Positions 24,323 through 32,668 of a stretch of DNA of 64,000 nt are shown piece after piece (the stretch's first letter is position 1; every line of letters begins with the position of its first letter). The DNA is from Rubrobacter_D sp963840835. Its GTDB lineage: Bacteria; Actinomycetota; Rubrobacteria; Rubrobacterales; Rubrobacteraceae. The notes beneath the pieces were generated by a model. That model was given only the letters and a program-made list of their open reading frames with translations, had not been told where the DNA came from and did no database searches. The stretch is from NCBI GenBank assembly GCA_963840835.1, contig CAWJAM010000013.1:274303-338302 (forward strand), read 5' to 3'. The position numbers and the translations under genes are program-made.

Positions 24323-24550
24323 ATGGAGAAAGTACGTTCGAAAGACGGCACCGCCATCGCGTTCGATCGGTTCGGTGATGAACCGCCGGTTATCCTGGTG
24401 TGCGGCGGCTCGATCGCATGGCAAACGCATCACTGGCCCCGCCCCTGGCACTGCACTTACCATCATCAACCTCGGTCTTCGGGTGAAGGTAGCGGGGGGA
24501 CAATGCGGTGTGGATGGTCCACGGACTTGGAAAGATGCGGGATAAAGTAA
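24323..24550 (+). pseudogene. Alpha/beta hydrolase N-terminal stub
   Basis: KVRSKDGTAIAFDRFGDEPP followed by VILVCGG is the first strand pair and oxyanion loop of an alpha/beta hydrolase. After about 35 residues the frame turns into Trp/His/Arg-rich noise and ends at 24550. The catalytic triad is absent. A short phrase in another frame (VWMVHGLGKMRDKVKEV) before the next gene seems to be the tail of a further lost protein. Confidence 0.55.
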
Positions 24551-24561
24551 AGGAGGTCTCT

Positions 24562-24738
24562 GTGAGAAAGGTGATCGTGTCAGAGTTCGTGACGCTGGAC
24601 GGCGCCGTCGAAAACCCGGGCGGAGCCGAGGGATTCGAGCACGGCGAGGTTGGGACGCCGGCGGCTCCGACCGCAAGCGGCTCACTAGTGGCCTCTTTCC
24701 CAGTTGGTCATTCACAACCGACATCTAGACAGGGATAG
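24562..24738 (+). pseudogene. Dihydrofolate-reductase-like (RibD C-domain) N-terminal stub
   Basis: RKVIVSEFVTLDGAVENPGG and EGFEHG are the start of the actinobacterial DHFR-like RibD family. The remaining two thirds are missing and the frame ends in the leader of the second ArsR-DUF899 copy. AAAGGAGG lies 6-7 bases before the GTG, so the translation signals remain. Confidence 0.6.
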
Positions 24739-24821
24739 GAGCGTCCGGGTTTATCCGTGACCGCACATTTGCGGGACGGTCCCGATCCAGCAATGTGTCC
24801 CGAGTTCAGGAGGACACTCGA
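24727..24821 (+). repeat. Duplicated leader of ArsR-DUF899 unit, copy B
   Basis: Nearly identical to 10585-10683, including gacggtcccgatccagcaat and the aggaggacactcgag just before the GTG. It marks the second copy of the same operon 14 kb away in the same orientation. Confidence 0.75.
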
Positions 24822-25190
24822 GTGTCACAGACTACTGCGCGAGGAGTTGACTACCGGGAGCGGCTCGGCGCCGGGCCCGCGACCCTCGGCGATGCGACCG
24901 CGGGCCTCGGCCTGTCCAAGTCGGCGATCACCAGGCACGTGAAGGTGCTCGGGGAGACAGGCGTCCTCACGCGCGCGGTCGAGGGCCGCACGCACGTCCT
25001 GTCACCCGGGCACAACGCGTTCATCCGCGAGGGTGAGCGGATCTACCGCACCTATTTCATCGACAGCCGCGGCGACGAGGCCATGGGCACCACCTGGAGC
25101 TACCTGGACATGGCCCCGCTCGGCCGCCAGGAGGACTGGGAGGACTCGCCCGAGGACTACCCGCAGCTCTTCGAATTAACGAAGGCGTAG
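24822..25190 (+). CDS. In-frame fusion of ArsR N-terminus to DUF899 C-terminus
   Basis: The first part is an ArsR winged helix (ERLGAGPATLGDATAGLGLS, SAITRHVKVLGETGVLTR, VEGRTHVLSPG). It joins in frame, through a cgggc microhomology, to HNAFIREGERIYRTYF and SYLDMAPLGRQEDWEDSP, the DUF899 C-terminus, whose last residues are replaced by QLFELTKA. About 700 bases are deleted relative to the ancestral pair. The chimera keeps the DNA-recognition helices but lacks the ArsR dimer helix, so it is likely a by-product, though it could be made as a protein. Confidence 0.6.
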   Translation: MSQTTARGVDYRERLGAGPATLGDATAGLGLSKSAITRHVKVLGETGVLTRAVEGRTHVLSPGHNAFIREGERIYRTYFIDSRGDEAMGTTWSYLDMAPLGRQEDWEDSPEDYPQLFELTKA

Positions 25191-25272
25191 CGTAAGTCCC
25201 AGGTTCGCCTTTGGTAGGTTCTCGGAAACCCGGAGGGCTTTAAGAGCTAAAAAGGGGTCAAGGCTAAGGCTC

Positions 25273-25806
25273 TTACCCCGTGCGTTGGCTTTCTTCGTAG
25301 AACAGCCCGATCTCCACCATCTTCTCGCCATCTTCAACTCGCTCTTGTTCGGGAAGATCGAGGTGCTGCAGAACGCTGAGCATGCGTTTGTTCGCGCCCT
25401 TTACGGGCGCGTAAAATGACCTAACCTCGTTGCCTCGTGCAACGTCGATCAGCCGATGGGTCAAGGCCGTACCTATCCCCTGGCCCTGCCAACTATCCTC
25501 CACGAGCGCAGCGTACTCGGCTCGTTCATCCCCCGGTTTGCGGGCGTAGCGTACGACGGCGATGATCTCGTTTGGGTCTTCGGGATCTAGGGCAACCAAG
25601 CCGAAGTGATCCACGCCATCAGTGCTAGCGAAGTAGCGGGCCTGCTCGTCCGATAGATTTTTCATCGGACCGAAGAAGCGCAGGTAGATAGTACGTTCGC
25701 TGCATCGAGCGTGGAGCCGCTGCAAGGCGGGAGCATCGTCTGGCCGAACGACGCGAAAGGAGATATCGACCCCGCTGGGTAGGGTAAGCGTTTGGTCTTT
25801 GTTCAT
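25273..25806 (-). CDS. GNAT-family N-acetyltransferase
   Basis: A 177-residue GNAT fold. The N-terminal IRP-like stretch reads SFRVVRPDDAPALQRLHARC and motif A, the acetyl-CoA pyrophosphate loop, is AALVEDSWQGQGIGTALTHR. The pattern RCSERTIYLRFFGPM is typical of the acetyltransferase domain that is also attached to acyl-CoA synthetases and Lys-acetylating enzymes in actinobacteria, so protein lysine acetylation is possible. It is monocistronic and convergent to nothing recognisable. Confidence 0.82.
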   Translation of the reverse strand: MNKDQTLTLPSGVDISFRVVRPDDAPALQRLHARCSERTIYLRFFGPMKNLSDEQARYFASTDGVDHFGLVALDPEDPNEIIAVVRYARKPGDERAEYAALVEDSWQGQGIGTALTHRLIDVARGNEVRSFYAPVKGANKRMLSVLQHLDLPEQERVEDGEKMVEIGLFYEESQRTG

Positions 25807-25942
25807 GCCGAGCCTCCTATATCCTTAGTGTCTTTGTTGCCTAGGAAGGGGTATTCTCGGGACTTCGGGTGTAGCGGTTTCGCGGGAGTTCGCCAGGACG
25901 AGGAACGGGGCGGAACGCTGGAGAAGAAGAGGGTCGGAGCGT

Positions 25943-25984
25943 AAAAGCCCCGGCCCTCGGCGTTTCCCCTTGAATGGGGCTTTG
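25943..25984 (-). terminator. Terminator after the phasin-like gene
   Basis: On the minus strand aaagcccc (25976-25983) pairs with ggggctttt (25943-25951) around a GC-rich inner segment, followed by a short T tract. It lies directly after the stop at 25986. Confidence 0.6.
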
Positions 25985-25985
25985 G

Positions 25986-26780
25986 TTAGGCGTTCTTGGT
26001 CCTTATCTTGCGGTCGATCTGCTCGATGAGGGTCTCGCGATCCTTATTCTGCTTCTCGTACTCGCGGACCTGCTCGAGCTGCTGGATCGTAAGGCCGTCG
26101 AGCTGCTTCACGATGTCCTCTACAGTCAAGTCCTCGTAGTTCGTGGTCTTCAGGGCACCGAAGACGGCGGCCTTAAGCTCCGCCTGCCTGGTGGCCTCCT
26201 CAGTCCGCTGCAGGACCTTCTCGGTCTGCTCGGTGGCCTCCTCGGCTACCCTGAGCCCCTGCTTTGTGACCTGCTCGGTAGCCTGCAGTCCCTGCCTTGC
26301 TACCTGCTGGGTGGCCTCGAGGCTCTGCTGGGTGGCCCGCTGGAAGGCCCTCATGCCCTGCCTAGCGTAGGCGAAGGGACTGAAGAAGTCAGTGTAGGCC
26401 CCGACCCAACCCTGGGTGAGCGTCCGGAAGCTCTCCTGCTGCCTGCCTATGGCACGCGCGAAGGCCTCTGCGGTGCGCACGTTTTGCTCGGTCTGCTCGC
26501 GCAGCACCCCGACGGCGTCTCCCGTCCAGGACTGGACGAACTCGGCGTTCTTCTGCTGGAGCTTGAGGAGCCTGACGCCATTGGCGAAGAACTCCTGGGT
26601 CGCCCTAGCATTGTCCTCCTGGAGCTTGACGAACTCCAGCCCACCTTCGGCGAGCCCCATGCTCCTGCGCTGGGCGGCGGCGAAGTTCTCGGCCAAGCCC
26701 TCGAAGGAGTCGCGCTGGGCCTCTGCCATCTCGTAGACCGTGCGGGCCGTCTTGTCGATGTTGGTTGCGGTGGTAGCCAC
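25986..26780 (-). CDS. Phasin-like amphipathic coiled-coil protein
   Basis: The 264-residue, almost Cys-free and all-helical chain has Gln/Glu/Ala-rich heptads and a repeated 7-11-residue unit of the type Q-ATEQVTKQGLRVAEEATEQ, as in phasins that coat polyhydroxyalkanoate granules. The C-terminal segment LTVEDIVKQLDGLTIQQLEQ resembles a short capping domain of PhaF-like proteins. GGAGG lies 5-6 bases before the ATG. No PHA synthase is in view, so a role at storage granules or at another hydrophobic surface is inferred. Confidence 0.65.
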   Translation of the reverse strand: MATTATNIDKTARTVYEMAEAQRDSFEGLAENFAAAQRRSMGLAEGGLEFVKLQEDNARATQEFFANGVRLLKLQQKNAEFVQSWTGDAVGVLREQTEQNVRTAEAFARAIGRQQESFRTLTQGWVGAYTDFFSPFAYARQGMRAFQRATQQSLEATQQVARQGLQATEQVTKQGLRVAEEATEQTEKVLQRTEEATRQAELKAAVFGALKTTNYEDLTVEDIVKQLDGLTIQQLEQVREYEKQNKDRETLIEQIDRKIRTKNA

Positions 26781-26876
26781 TTCATTACCTCCGTGGTAGA
26801 TAGCAACTGTTTGCTACTATGTTCTTACCACACATATATCCGATGTAAACCTTGCGGCGTCAGGTCCTTCGTTTTG
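26781..26876. other. Upstream region of the phasin-like gene
   Basis: An inverted repeat tagcaac/tttgcta (about 26803-26818) lies just before the ribosome site on the minus strand. It could be an operator; no clear -35/-10 pair is visible. Confidence 0.3.
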
Positions 26877-26925
26877 CTCTTATTCACCGGAGTGCGTGGG
26901 AGGTCTATTCTGCAAACTTCGCCCT
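26877..26925 (+). repeat. Interspersed repeat copy R1
   Basis: Reads cttattcaccggagtgcgtg, then ttctgcaaacttcgcc. It fits the family consensus cttattcaccggagtgcgtg followed, 10-15 bases later, by ttctcggaagttcgcata. First of about eight copies, all on the plus strand. Confidence 0.65.
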
Positions 26926-27135
26926 GCTCGGCTTTAGCCATTTGGCTGCATAGCAAACCGCATCGGTTAGTCGTGATCTCGACCGTGCGCTCTGCGCTCC
27001 CGTAGCAGTTGGCTATCTTGGTGGGCTTCCAAACGGTAGTAGGCTCTTCGGCCACCTCAGAAAGATTGGGCAAGCGCTCACCCTTGAGGCGAGGCCTGCC
27101 TATCTGTCCGGGACGGCGTGGAGGAGCATCCCATC

Positions 27136-27621
27136 TTACAGTACGCTGCTCTTCACGAAGGTCTCGTGGGTAGAGCGCACCGGATCACGGTAGACACCCC
27201 TGGCCGAGATCTTCTTGCCGTAGCGCCTCTCCAAGGTCTCGTCGATGCCCACGACCAGGGGAGATCCTTCTGGCACGAATGCCCCTACGAGCAAGCCCAA
27301 CAAGACGCGACCTACCTCCAGACTCGACCAGCTGGCACGGCTGAGCACCCGGTGGTAGCGATGGAAGCGCTTGTATTGGTCCAAGCCCACCGCACGCAAG
27401 GCGGAACTGACCGTCCTGGCGCCCGGAGCGAGGATCGCTCCTATGAGCAGCACCCGAGCGTGCCTAAAAACGCGCTCGGAGAAAAGTGGCGCAAAGGGGG
27501 CCAGAGCGCCTGTACCATCTTGGGAGGTAGGGTAGGCACTTCGATCACCTCTTTTCGGCGGATTGCGGTGACGAGCGTACCCTACCCCTTTCGCTTCCAA
27601 ATGGCTAAAGTCGAGCGCCAT
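27136..27621 (-). pseudogene. DDE transposase (IS701-like), N-terminal fragment
   Basis: FSERVFRHARVLLIGAILAP, RFHRYHRVLSRASWSS and SPLVVGIDETLERRYG are the first third of an IS701/DDE_5-type transposase, including the first catalytic Asp (GIDET). The sequence stops after SARGVYRDPVRSTHE, before the other two acidic residues. Its own start is uncertain because the IS5 element abuts it at 27621. Confidence 0.65.
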
Positions 27622-28588
27622 GAAACATTCTGAAAACCCTCATGAGCGAGCCAATCTCCTCGCCATAAGACGGCTCATAGCCACGTAGATGAAGGCTTCC
27701 GAGCTCTTCGGCAGCCGCTCGTAGTCCTTGCTCATCCTCCTGTTCTGTCCCAACCAAGAAAAGGTACGCTCCACCACCCAACGCCGCGGCAGGAACGGCC
27801 TGGGTCCCTCCGGGGGTAGGAACTTCTTCGGGTCGAGCTCGACGCCCTCTTTGGCCCACTCCTTAGCCCACCTCATCATCATCACCTCCTCGGGGGCCAG
27901 CTTGGGCGGGTGCCTAACGATCTCGGCCGTCCAGCCCAGCGCGTCCTCTGCACCCATCCGGCGCCCCTGTCCTCCTGGCCGGTGTATCCGGCGTCCAGCC
28001 AAAGGTGCGACAGGCGCGGGAGGCGATCGGATACGGAGGACCCCAGCAGGAGCTTGATGCCGTCCCGATCCACCACTTTCGCACTGTGGACCCTCGCTTC
28101 GAGCACCAAACACTGTGTGTCCACCAGCAGGTGGCGCTTGCGGCCTTTGACCTTCTTGGCGCCGTCGTATCCGCGTTCTGTTCCGCCTACCCCGGTTGTC
28201 TTGACCGACTGGCTATCGACTATGCCGGCACTGGGCTGGGGGTTCCTCTGCAGACGCACCCTGACCCGCTCGCGCAAGGCTGAGTACATCCTCTCCCACG
28301 TTCCATCCAAACGCCAGAGAAGCGAAAGTAGTTCTAGACAGTCTTCTACGGCGGGAAGTCGTGTGGCAAGAGTCGCCAGGCGCAGCCGCTCTTTAGCACG
28401 TAGAAGATGGCGTCGAGGATCTCGTGTGGAGGATAGATCCGAGGACGCCCGTTGGCTTTGGGAGTAGGAAGGTAAGGCTCCAGGCAGCCCCATTCGGCAT
28501 CGGAGAGGTCGCTCTGGTATGCTTTTCACATGCTCGGTATCCTACCGAGCGAGCCCCTCAGAACCCCTTTTCAAACTGTTTCTGGACT
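27621..28588 (-). mobile_element. IS5-family insertion sequence, decayed
   Basis: One end reads catgaaacattctgaaaa (near 27620) and the other, inverted, ttttcaaactgtttctgg (28569-28586), giving imperfect terminal repeats of the gaaaca-tttgaaaa type. Between them is a broken DDE transposase. The element separates the IS701-like fragment from the right half of interspersed repeat R2. Confidence 0.65.
27640..28529 (-). pseudogene. IS5-family transposase, several frameshifts
   Basis: Joined frames read WRLDGTWERMYSALRERVRV, AGIVDSQSVKTTGVGG (first catalytic Asp), GYDGAKKVKGRKRHLLVDTQ, LSHLWLDAGYTGQ (second Asp) and, in another frame, LPRRWVVERTFSWLGQNRRM with the final Glu. This is the IS427/IS1031 pattern. 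At least two frame changes separate the N-terminal, central and C-terminal parts, so no active enzyme is expected unless frameshifting is used. Confidence 0.75.
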
Positions 28589-28614
28589 GAGTTCTAGGAA
28601 GTTCGCATAGCCCC
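28588..28614 (+). repeat. Interspersed repeat copy R2 (right half only)
   Basis: tgagttctaggaagttcgca, then tagccccagtcc, matches the right half of the family. The left half is missing at the IS5 end, so the insertion sequence landed in or beside this repeat. Confidence 0.6.
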
Positions 28615-28947
28615 AGTCCCCTTCCGTAAGGGTGCTCTGGGCCCTCACGTTTCTCTGCCGGATAAGACCTCAGGCACGTACTATGGCTCCCCTGTAGACC
28701 AAACCCATTGGACCGGCGCAGCGATACGTTCTCGGATGTAGTTGGTGCCAGCGTAGCTGGCTTCTCAGAAGATGTGCCGTTAGGGGGATGCGTCTCGTTC
28801 GACCAGCAAGTATGCTGTGGCGACCAGCAAGTATGCTGTGGCGACCGTAACGTTACGTGAAGCGCGGGGCGTTAGCGGCTAGTCTGGTGGAGTATTTGCC
28901 TTCAATGAGGCAGCACCCTAGTAGGAGAGGGATTTGAGGAGAGGGAT
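28615..28947. other. Non-coding stretch with 21-bp tandem duplication
   Basis: No gene is seen. A 21-base unit beginning gaccagcaagtatgctgt is repeated twice without a gap at 28801-28842, followed by the 12-base palindrome cgtaacgttacg (28846-28857). The tandem lies about 100 bases before the beta-helix gene and could be regulatory. Confidence 0.45.
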
Positions 28948-29940
28948 ATGAAAAAACTCTTGGCCATCTTTGCCGCTCTGGCGGCGATCGGGCTCGAGGC
29001 CCACGTCGCCTCCGCCGCCCGAACATGCAACTCGGCTATCACCCCCGGCGAGGGCCTTGCTAAGGCAGCGGCCAACTGCCCTCCCTCCACGACCTTCATC
29101 ATTAGGGACGGAGCCTACAAGCTCACAGGGCCGATCAACGCCGATAGTGGGGATACCTTCAAGGGGACCTACTCCGATGGATCCCGCCCGAGCATAAAGG
29201 CCCAACGGAAGGAGATAGCCTTCGACGTCAGCGGCACAAACCGGGTGACGATCAGGTCCCTAAGCATCAGTGGGGCGGGGGGCGGCGACAAGTGCGAGCC
29301 GGCGTGCGGGGGCGCCATCAAGGGGGACGGGACGAACCTCCACGTCCTCAACGTGAGGCTCCACCATAACGCCAACCAGGGGATCGGCCACCCGGGCAAC
29401 GGCTTCATCCTAAAGAACTCCGAGCTCGACCATAACGGCTCGTACCGCTTCACGGCCTTGGACAGCTCTTCGAGCAAGGACACCTCCTCCTCGGCCGGGA
29501 TCAAGATAGCCGGCAGCAGCGCAACCCTCAAGAACAATAGGGTCCACCATAACTACTGGCACGGGATCTGGTGCGACCTGAAGGGGGGGCCGATAGTAAT
29601 CACCGGCAACCGCGTCCACAATAACGGTATGAGCGGCATCAAGTACGAACTCTGTCAGGGGCCGGGCAGCAAAATTGCGCACAACAGCGTGGTCCATAAC
29701 GGCTACCTCAAGAAGGGCTCATCAGACCTTAAAGGCCGGGCCGGCATCCTGCTCCAAACTGCCCAGAGCCTGGAGGTAGCCAACAACACCGTCAAGGATA
29801 ACCGTGGTTATGGCATCCACGCCAAGGACAGCAATCGCGGGAAAACCTTCGGAGTCCGCATCCATCACAACTCTATGCGCAACGATAGTGTGGGAGGTTG
29901 CCAGATCTCCGGCGTGAAGTGTGCAGCGAATGGTAGGTAG
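28948..29940 (+). CDS. Secreted right-handed parallel beta-helix protein
   Basis: A Sec signal peptide (MKKLLAIFAALAAIGLEAHV, cleavage near ASA-AR) precedes about 300 residues of PbH1-type coils. Repeated phrases of the form LKNNRVHHNYWHGIW, ITGNRVHNNGMSGIKY and VANNTVKDNRGYGIHA show the asparagine ladder of pectate-lyase-like solenoids. GAGGAGAGGGAT precedes the ATG. Such proteins cut or bind acidic polysaccharide outside the cell. No catalytic motif of a named lyase family is evident. It lies between copies R2 and R3 of the interspersed repeat. Confidence 0.82.
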   Translation: MKKLLAIFAALAAIGLEAHVASAARTCNSAITPGEGLAKAAANCPPSTTFIIRDGAYKLTGPINADSGDTFKGTYSDGSRPSIKAQRKEIAFDVSGTNRVTIRSLSISGAGGGDKCEPACGGAIKGDGTNLHVLNVRLHHNANQGIGHPGNGFILKNSELDHNGSYRFTALDSSSSKDTSSSAGIKIAGSSATLKNNRVHHNYWHGIWCDLKGGPIVITGNRVHNNGMSGIKYELCQGPGSKIAHNSVVHNGYLKKGSSDLKGRAGILLQTAQSLEVANNTVKDNRGYGIHAKDSNRGKTFGVRIHHNSMRNDSVGGCQISGVKCAANGR

Positions 29941-30009
29941 ATGGGTAATAGAAGAAATCTAGCAGGAGCGGGCTGTTAGGTAGCCTCTACGCTCTAGAAG
30001 AGCGCTACC

Positions 30010-30048
30010 GAGCTCTCTGCGAAACGGGGATTCTTTCGGAGAGAGCTC
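30010..30048 (+). terminator. Hairpin after the beta-helix gene
   Basis: gagctctct (30010-30018) pairs with agagagctc (30040-30048), extended by gcgaaa/tttcgg inside. No U-run follows. It is probably a terminator. Confidence 0.5.
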
Positions 30049-30049
30049 C

Positions 30050-30285
30050 TATCCTAAATTCACCGGAGTGTGTGGAATGGTTCAGCGTGTTGAAAAACCC
30101 CTTTGCGCTCACTTCGGCCCCCTAAACGGGGGCCGATTACGCTGTCTTGGTAGTGTTTCGGCCTTGTTTTGGGGCTCTTTTGGACCGCCGACCGGGCCAA
30201 CATCTACTTTTTCAACAGGCTGGGTTGTTCTCCGAAGTTGAACTTCCGCTTTACGAAGTTCGGAGAAGTTCGCAGAATGGAAGTC
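30050..30285 (+). repeat. Interspersed repeat copy R3, split by a hairpin MITE
   Basis: The left half is taaattcaccggagtgtgtg (about 30055-30074). After the MITE (30086-30221) the right half resumes as ttctccgaagttgaacttcc, then gaagttcggagaagttcgca. The right half has an extra inner hairpin, gaacttc...gaagttc. Confidence 0.65.
30086..30221. mobile_element. MITE-like element M1 with inverted ends
   Basis: A non-coding 136-bp segment runs from cgtgttgaaaaa to ctttttcaacaggctgg. These ends are inverted repeats of the form cagcctgttgaaaaagt. Inside is a further stem, ggccccc...gggggcc. A related element with the same ends lies at 35313-35441. No transposase with these ends is present. Confidence 0.6.
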
Positions 30286-30442
30286 CCGTAGGGGAAATCT
30301 TTCGGTGGGCGAAGATAGCCTACCCGAGCGTACCGTAAGCTTGAGCCATGAACGAGGAAGTGACCCCACAGAGGGACTCGCAGGCGCAACCGCAGCCGGA
30401 GCCACAGGTGCAACCCGTCGTCCTTGCCATTCGGAGGTGGTC

Positions 30443-30838
30443 ATGGTCGGCCTTGTCGTGATGTTGCGTCGGTTCTTGCGTGCCATCAGGGACGCTTGGA
30501 AGAGCGACGAAGCGTTCCGCACTCTGCTTGCCCTTGTGGTCTCCCTCTTGCTGAGCGGGACGGTCTTCTTCACCCTAGTGGAAGGATGGAGCGTGTTGGA
30601 CTCCTTCTACTTCAGCGTCACCACGCTTACAACCGTCGGCTTCGGAGACCCCGCTCCCGCCACGGCTGCCGGGAAGATCTTCACCATCGTCTACATCTTC
30701 GTGGGCCTGGGCGTCATCGGCGGGTTCATCAACGTCTTGGCCAAGCACACCTTCGCCAGACATAGGAGACGAGGGGGCGTCAGTGAAGAGCAGGAGGAGA
30801 GCGAAGGTGAAGCCAAGGAGGGTGCTCCCAGCAGCTAG
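30443..30838 (+). CDS. Two-transmembrane potassium channel
   Basis: A small Ion_trans_2 channel: helix one is about residues 27-46, then the pore loop with the selectivity filter TTVGFGD (63-69), then helix two (IFTIVYIFVGLGVIGGFINV) and an acidic tail. The chain is about 131 residues from the ATG at 30443, which has GGAGG 5-6 bases upstream. A longer frame from 30305 overlaps repeat DNA and is less likely. A second reading frame at 30348-30461 encodes a Gln/Pro-rich peptide ending in RRWSWSALS and could be an upstream reading frame. Confidence 0.8.
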   Translation: MVGLVVMLRRFLRAIRDAWKSDEAFRTLLALVVSLLLSGTVFFTLVEGWSVLDSFYFSVTTLTTVGFGDPAPATAAGKIFTIVYIFVGLGVIGGFINVLAKHTFARHRRRGGVSEEQEESEGEAKEGAPSS

Positions 30839-30944
30839 TCGCCATGTCAGAAGACCTCGAGGAACTCGAGACCGAGGAGGCTGGGGTACGGGCGCCTAGG
30901 GAGGCGCAAGCGAGTCGATCCGACCTAGAGGAAGGAGAAGATAG

Positions 30945-31235
30945 ATGGGACTTGTGGCGAACCGGGCTGCCGGCCGGATGCAGGCGAGGCAGACCTACAG
31001 GACCGCGTCGCGCATGCAGCGGCGCCGCTCGTTCGTCCAGAGCAAGACGGGGATGAGGGAGGACTTTAGCAGCCCCGAGGAACCGGCCGAAGCTGCGGCC
31101 GCTGCTCCCGCCCCGGCTGCAGCACCCGAACCCGAGTACGTGGGAGAGCTCGAACGGCTCGCCCAGCTGCGGGATCAGGGCATCATCACCAACGAGGACT
31201 TCGAAGCCAAGAAGAAGCAGCTCCTCGGTATCTGA
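30945..31235 (+). CDS. Small SHOCT-domain protein
   Basis: The N-terminal basic region (MQARQTYRTASRMQRRR) and an Ala/Pro-rich linker lead to a classic SHOCT motif, LERLAQLRDQGIITNEDFEA followed by KKKQLLGI, a short C-terminal oligomerisation or partner-binding element. Length is 96 residues, and GAGGAAGGAGAAG precedes the ATG. It is 106 bases after the channel gene in the same direction, so the two may be expressed together. Function is unknown. Confidence 0.75.
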   Translation: MGLVANRAAGRMQARQTYRTASRMQRRRSFVQSKTGMREDFSSPEEPAEAAAAAPAPAAAPEPEYVGELERLAQLRDQGIITNEDFEAKKKQLLGI

Positions 31236-31312
31236 ACGGCGAGTTCGTAGCCGACGTTCGTAGCCGACGCGAACATCTGAGCCGGGGCCATGCGTTCCGG
31301 CTCTCCTTCATG

Positions 31313-31390
31313 CCCTTATTCACCGGTGTGAGTGGAAGACGAGTTCTCGGAAGTACGTTTGCACATTCGTGCATAGCCTCAGTCCAACGC
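31313..31390 (+). repeat. Interspersed repeat copy R4
   Basis: Reads cttattcaccggtgtgagtg, then ttctcggaagtacgtttgca, then tgcatagcctcagtcc. It follows the SHOCT gene. About 120 bases after it show nothing recognisable before the convergent transporter gene. Confidence 0.65.
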
Positions 31391-31514
31391 CCAAGCAACC
31401 TCAAATCTCCCCTAGAGGAAACACCCTATTGGGTGAAGTTCATCCTGTAAGCTTGTTCTCCTTTCCTCAAGTTGGATGACCCCGAGGCCCCTCAGGAGGC
31501 CCGGAAGTTGCACG

Positions 31515-32564
31515 CTAGTCTTCGGCGGCTGAGGCGGCCAAGTCAGTGTCGGGCAATCCCATCAGGCTCGCCAACCACCTCGTTTCGGGGAAGCTCCCGA
31601 GCATGACGGCCACGAAGAGGGTTAGCGGCAAGGCCAGAAACGCACCAGGACTGCCGAGCAGCCACGCCCAGAAGACAAACGACAGAAACACAACGGTCGG
31701 CGAGAGCTCAAGACCCCGGCCCATAAGGACCGGAGAGAGTACATTCTCTGCCAACACGTTGATGACCACCACCGCCACGATGACGACTATCGCCCGACCG
31801 AGGCCGAACTCCGCCAGGGCCAATACCACAGCGGGGGCAACTGCCAGGACGAGCCCTATGTAGGGTATGAAGCTCAGGAAGAAGGTCAGAACCCCCCACA
31901 GAAGCGGAAAGTCCACCCCCAAAAGCCACAGCACTAAGGTGATGCCTAAGCCGGTGACGAGGTTGACGATGGCGCGCAGGCCGAACGAAAGCGCCACGCT
32001 CTGGCCGATCACGGTCAATCTTGCGACCTGAGGGTTGTCCTGGGCGACGCTCGTGCGCAGCCGCTCCATCATGGCTGAGCTTTCGCCAAGAAGGAATAGC
32101 ATGATCATCAAGATGAGGAACATGCTGCTTAGGAAGCCGCTGATCCCTGAGAGGACCGCACCGATGGCCCCGACCAAGGCGCTACTGTTCACTGCCTCAG
32201 AGAGATCGACGCCCGAAAGCCCCAGGCGATCGAGCAGCTCTTGGAGATCGGCTAACTGCCCGTTTAACTGCTGCGTGTAGAACGAAAGGCGCCCTGTAAA
32301 GCGGCCGATCGACGCGCTAAGCAAGACGAAGAGGCCCACGATGATGATCAAGAGGGCCACGAACGAGAGAAGGAGAGCCACTCCGGTAGGGAGCCGACGC
32401 TGCAACCAGCCATAGACCGGAGCGAAGAGGAGGGAGAATACGATAGCGAAAAGGATCGGGTTCAAGACGGGTGCGGACAAGCGCACCCCGACCAGCACGA
32501 CGACGGTCGCGGCCAAGATGAAAAGCACCCGAGCGAACGATGCCCGTTGTGGTATCGCAGCCAT
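31515..32564 (-). CDS. AI-2E/PerM-family transporter
   Basis: A polytopic protein with about eight hydrophobic helices: two at the N-terminus, then a soluble helical section (QQLNGQLADLQELLDRLGLS), then a six-helix C-terminal block with PYIGLVLAVAPAVVLAL and NVLAENVLSPVLMGRGLELS, the most conserved stretch of this family. Members export autoinducer-2 or act as Na+/H+ antiporters; the substrate is open. I use the ATG at 32564 because GAAGG lies about 7 bases before it. Confidence 0.85.
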   Translation of the reverse strand: MAAIPQRASFARVLFILAATVVVLVGVRLSAPVLNPILFAIVFSLLFAPVYGWLQRRLPTGVALLLSFVALLIIIVGLFVLLSASIGRFTGRLSFYTQQLNGQLADLQELLDRLGLSGVDLSEAVNSSALVGAIGAVLSGISGFLSSMFLILMIMLFLLGESSAMMERLRTSVAQDNPQVARLTVIGQSVALSFGLRAIVNLVTGLGITLVLWLLGVDFPLLWGVLTFFLSFIPYIGLVLAVAPAVVLALAEFGLGRAIVVIVAVVVINVLAENVLSPVLMGRGLELSPTVVFLSFVFWAWLLGSPGAFLALPLTLFVAVMLGSFPETRWLASLMGLPDTDLAASAAED

Positions 32565-32616
32565 GATCAACCTTCTTTCTTTCCTCGCCGGATTACGCTG
32601 GAGAGGGCCGTAGTCC

Positions 32617-32668
32617 TTGCCTTATTCAGTGACGTGCGTGGAAGGGAGATTCTCGGAAGTCGCTTGCC
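32617..32668 (+). repeat. Interspersed repeat copy R5
   Basis: Reads cttattcagtgacgtgcgtg, then ttctcggaagtcgcttgccc. It lies between two minus-strand genes but keeps plus orientation. Confidence 0.6.

Noticed and set aside
28801..28842. Possible mini CRISPR array
   Set aside because: Only two units, adjacent with no spacers and no cas genes anywhere in the window; it is a simple tandem duplication.
30348..30461. Small Gln/Pro-rich protein before the K+ channel
   Set aside because: It overlaps the channel start in another frame and has no family or strong ribosome site; kept only as a remark.
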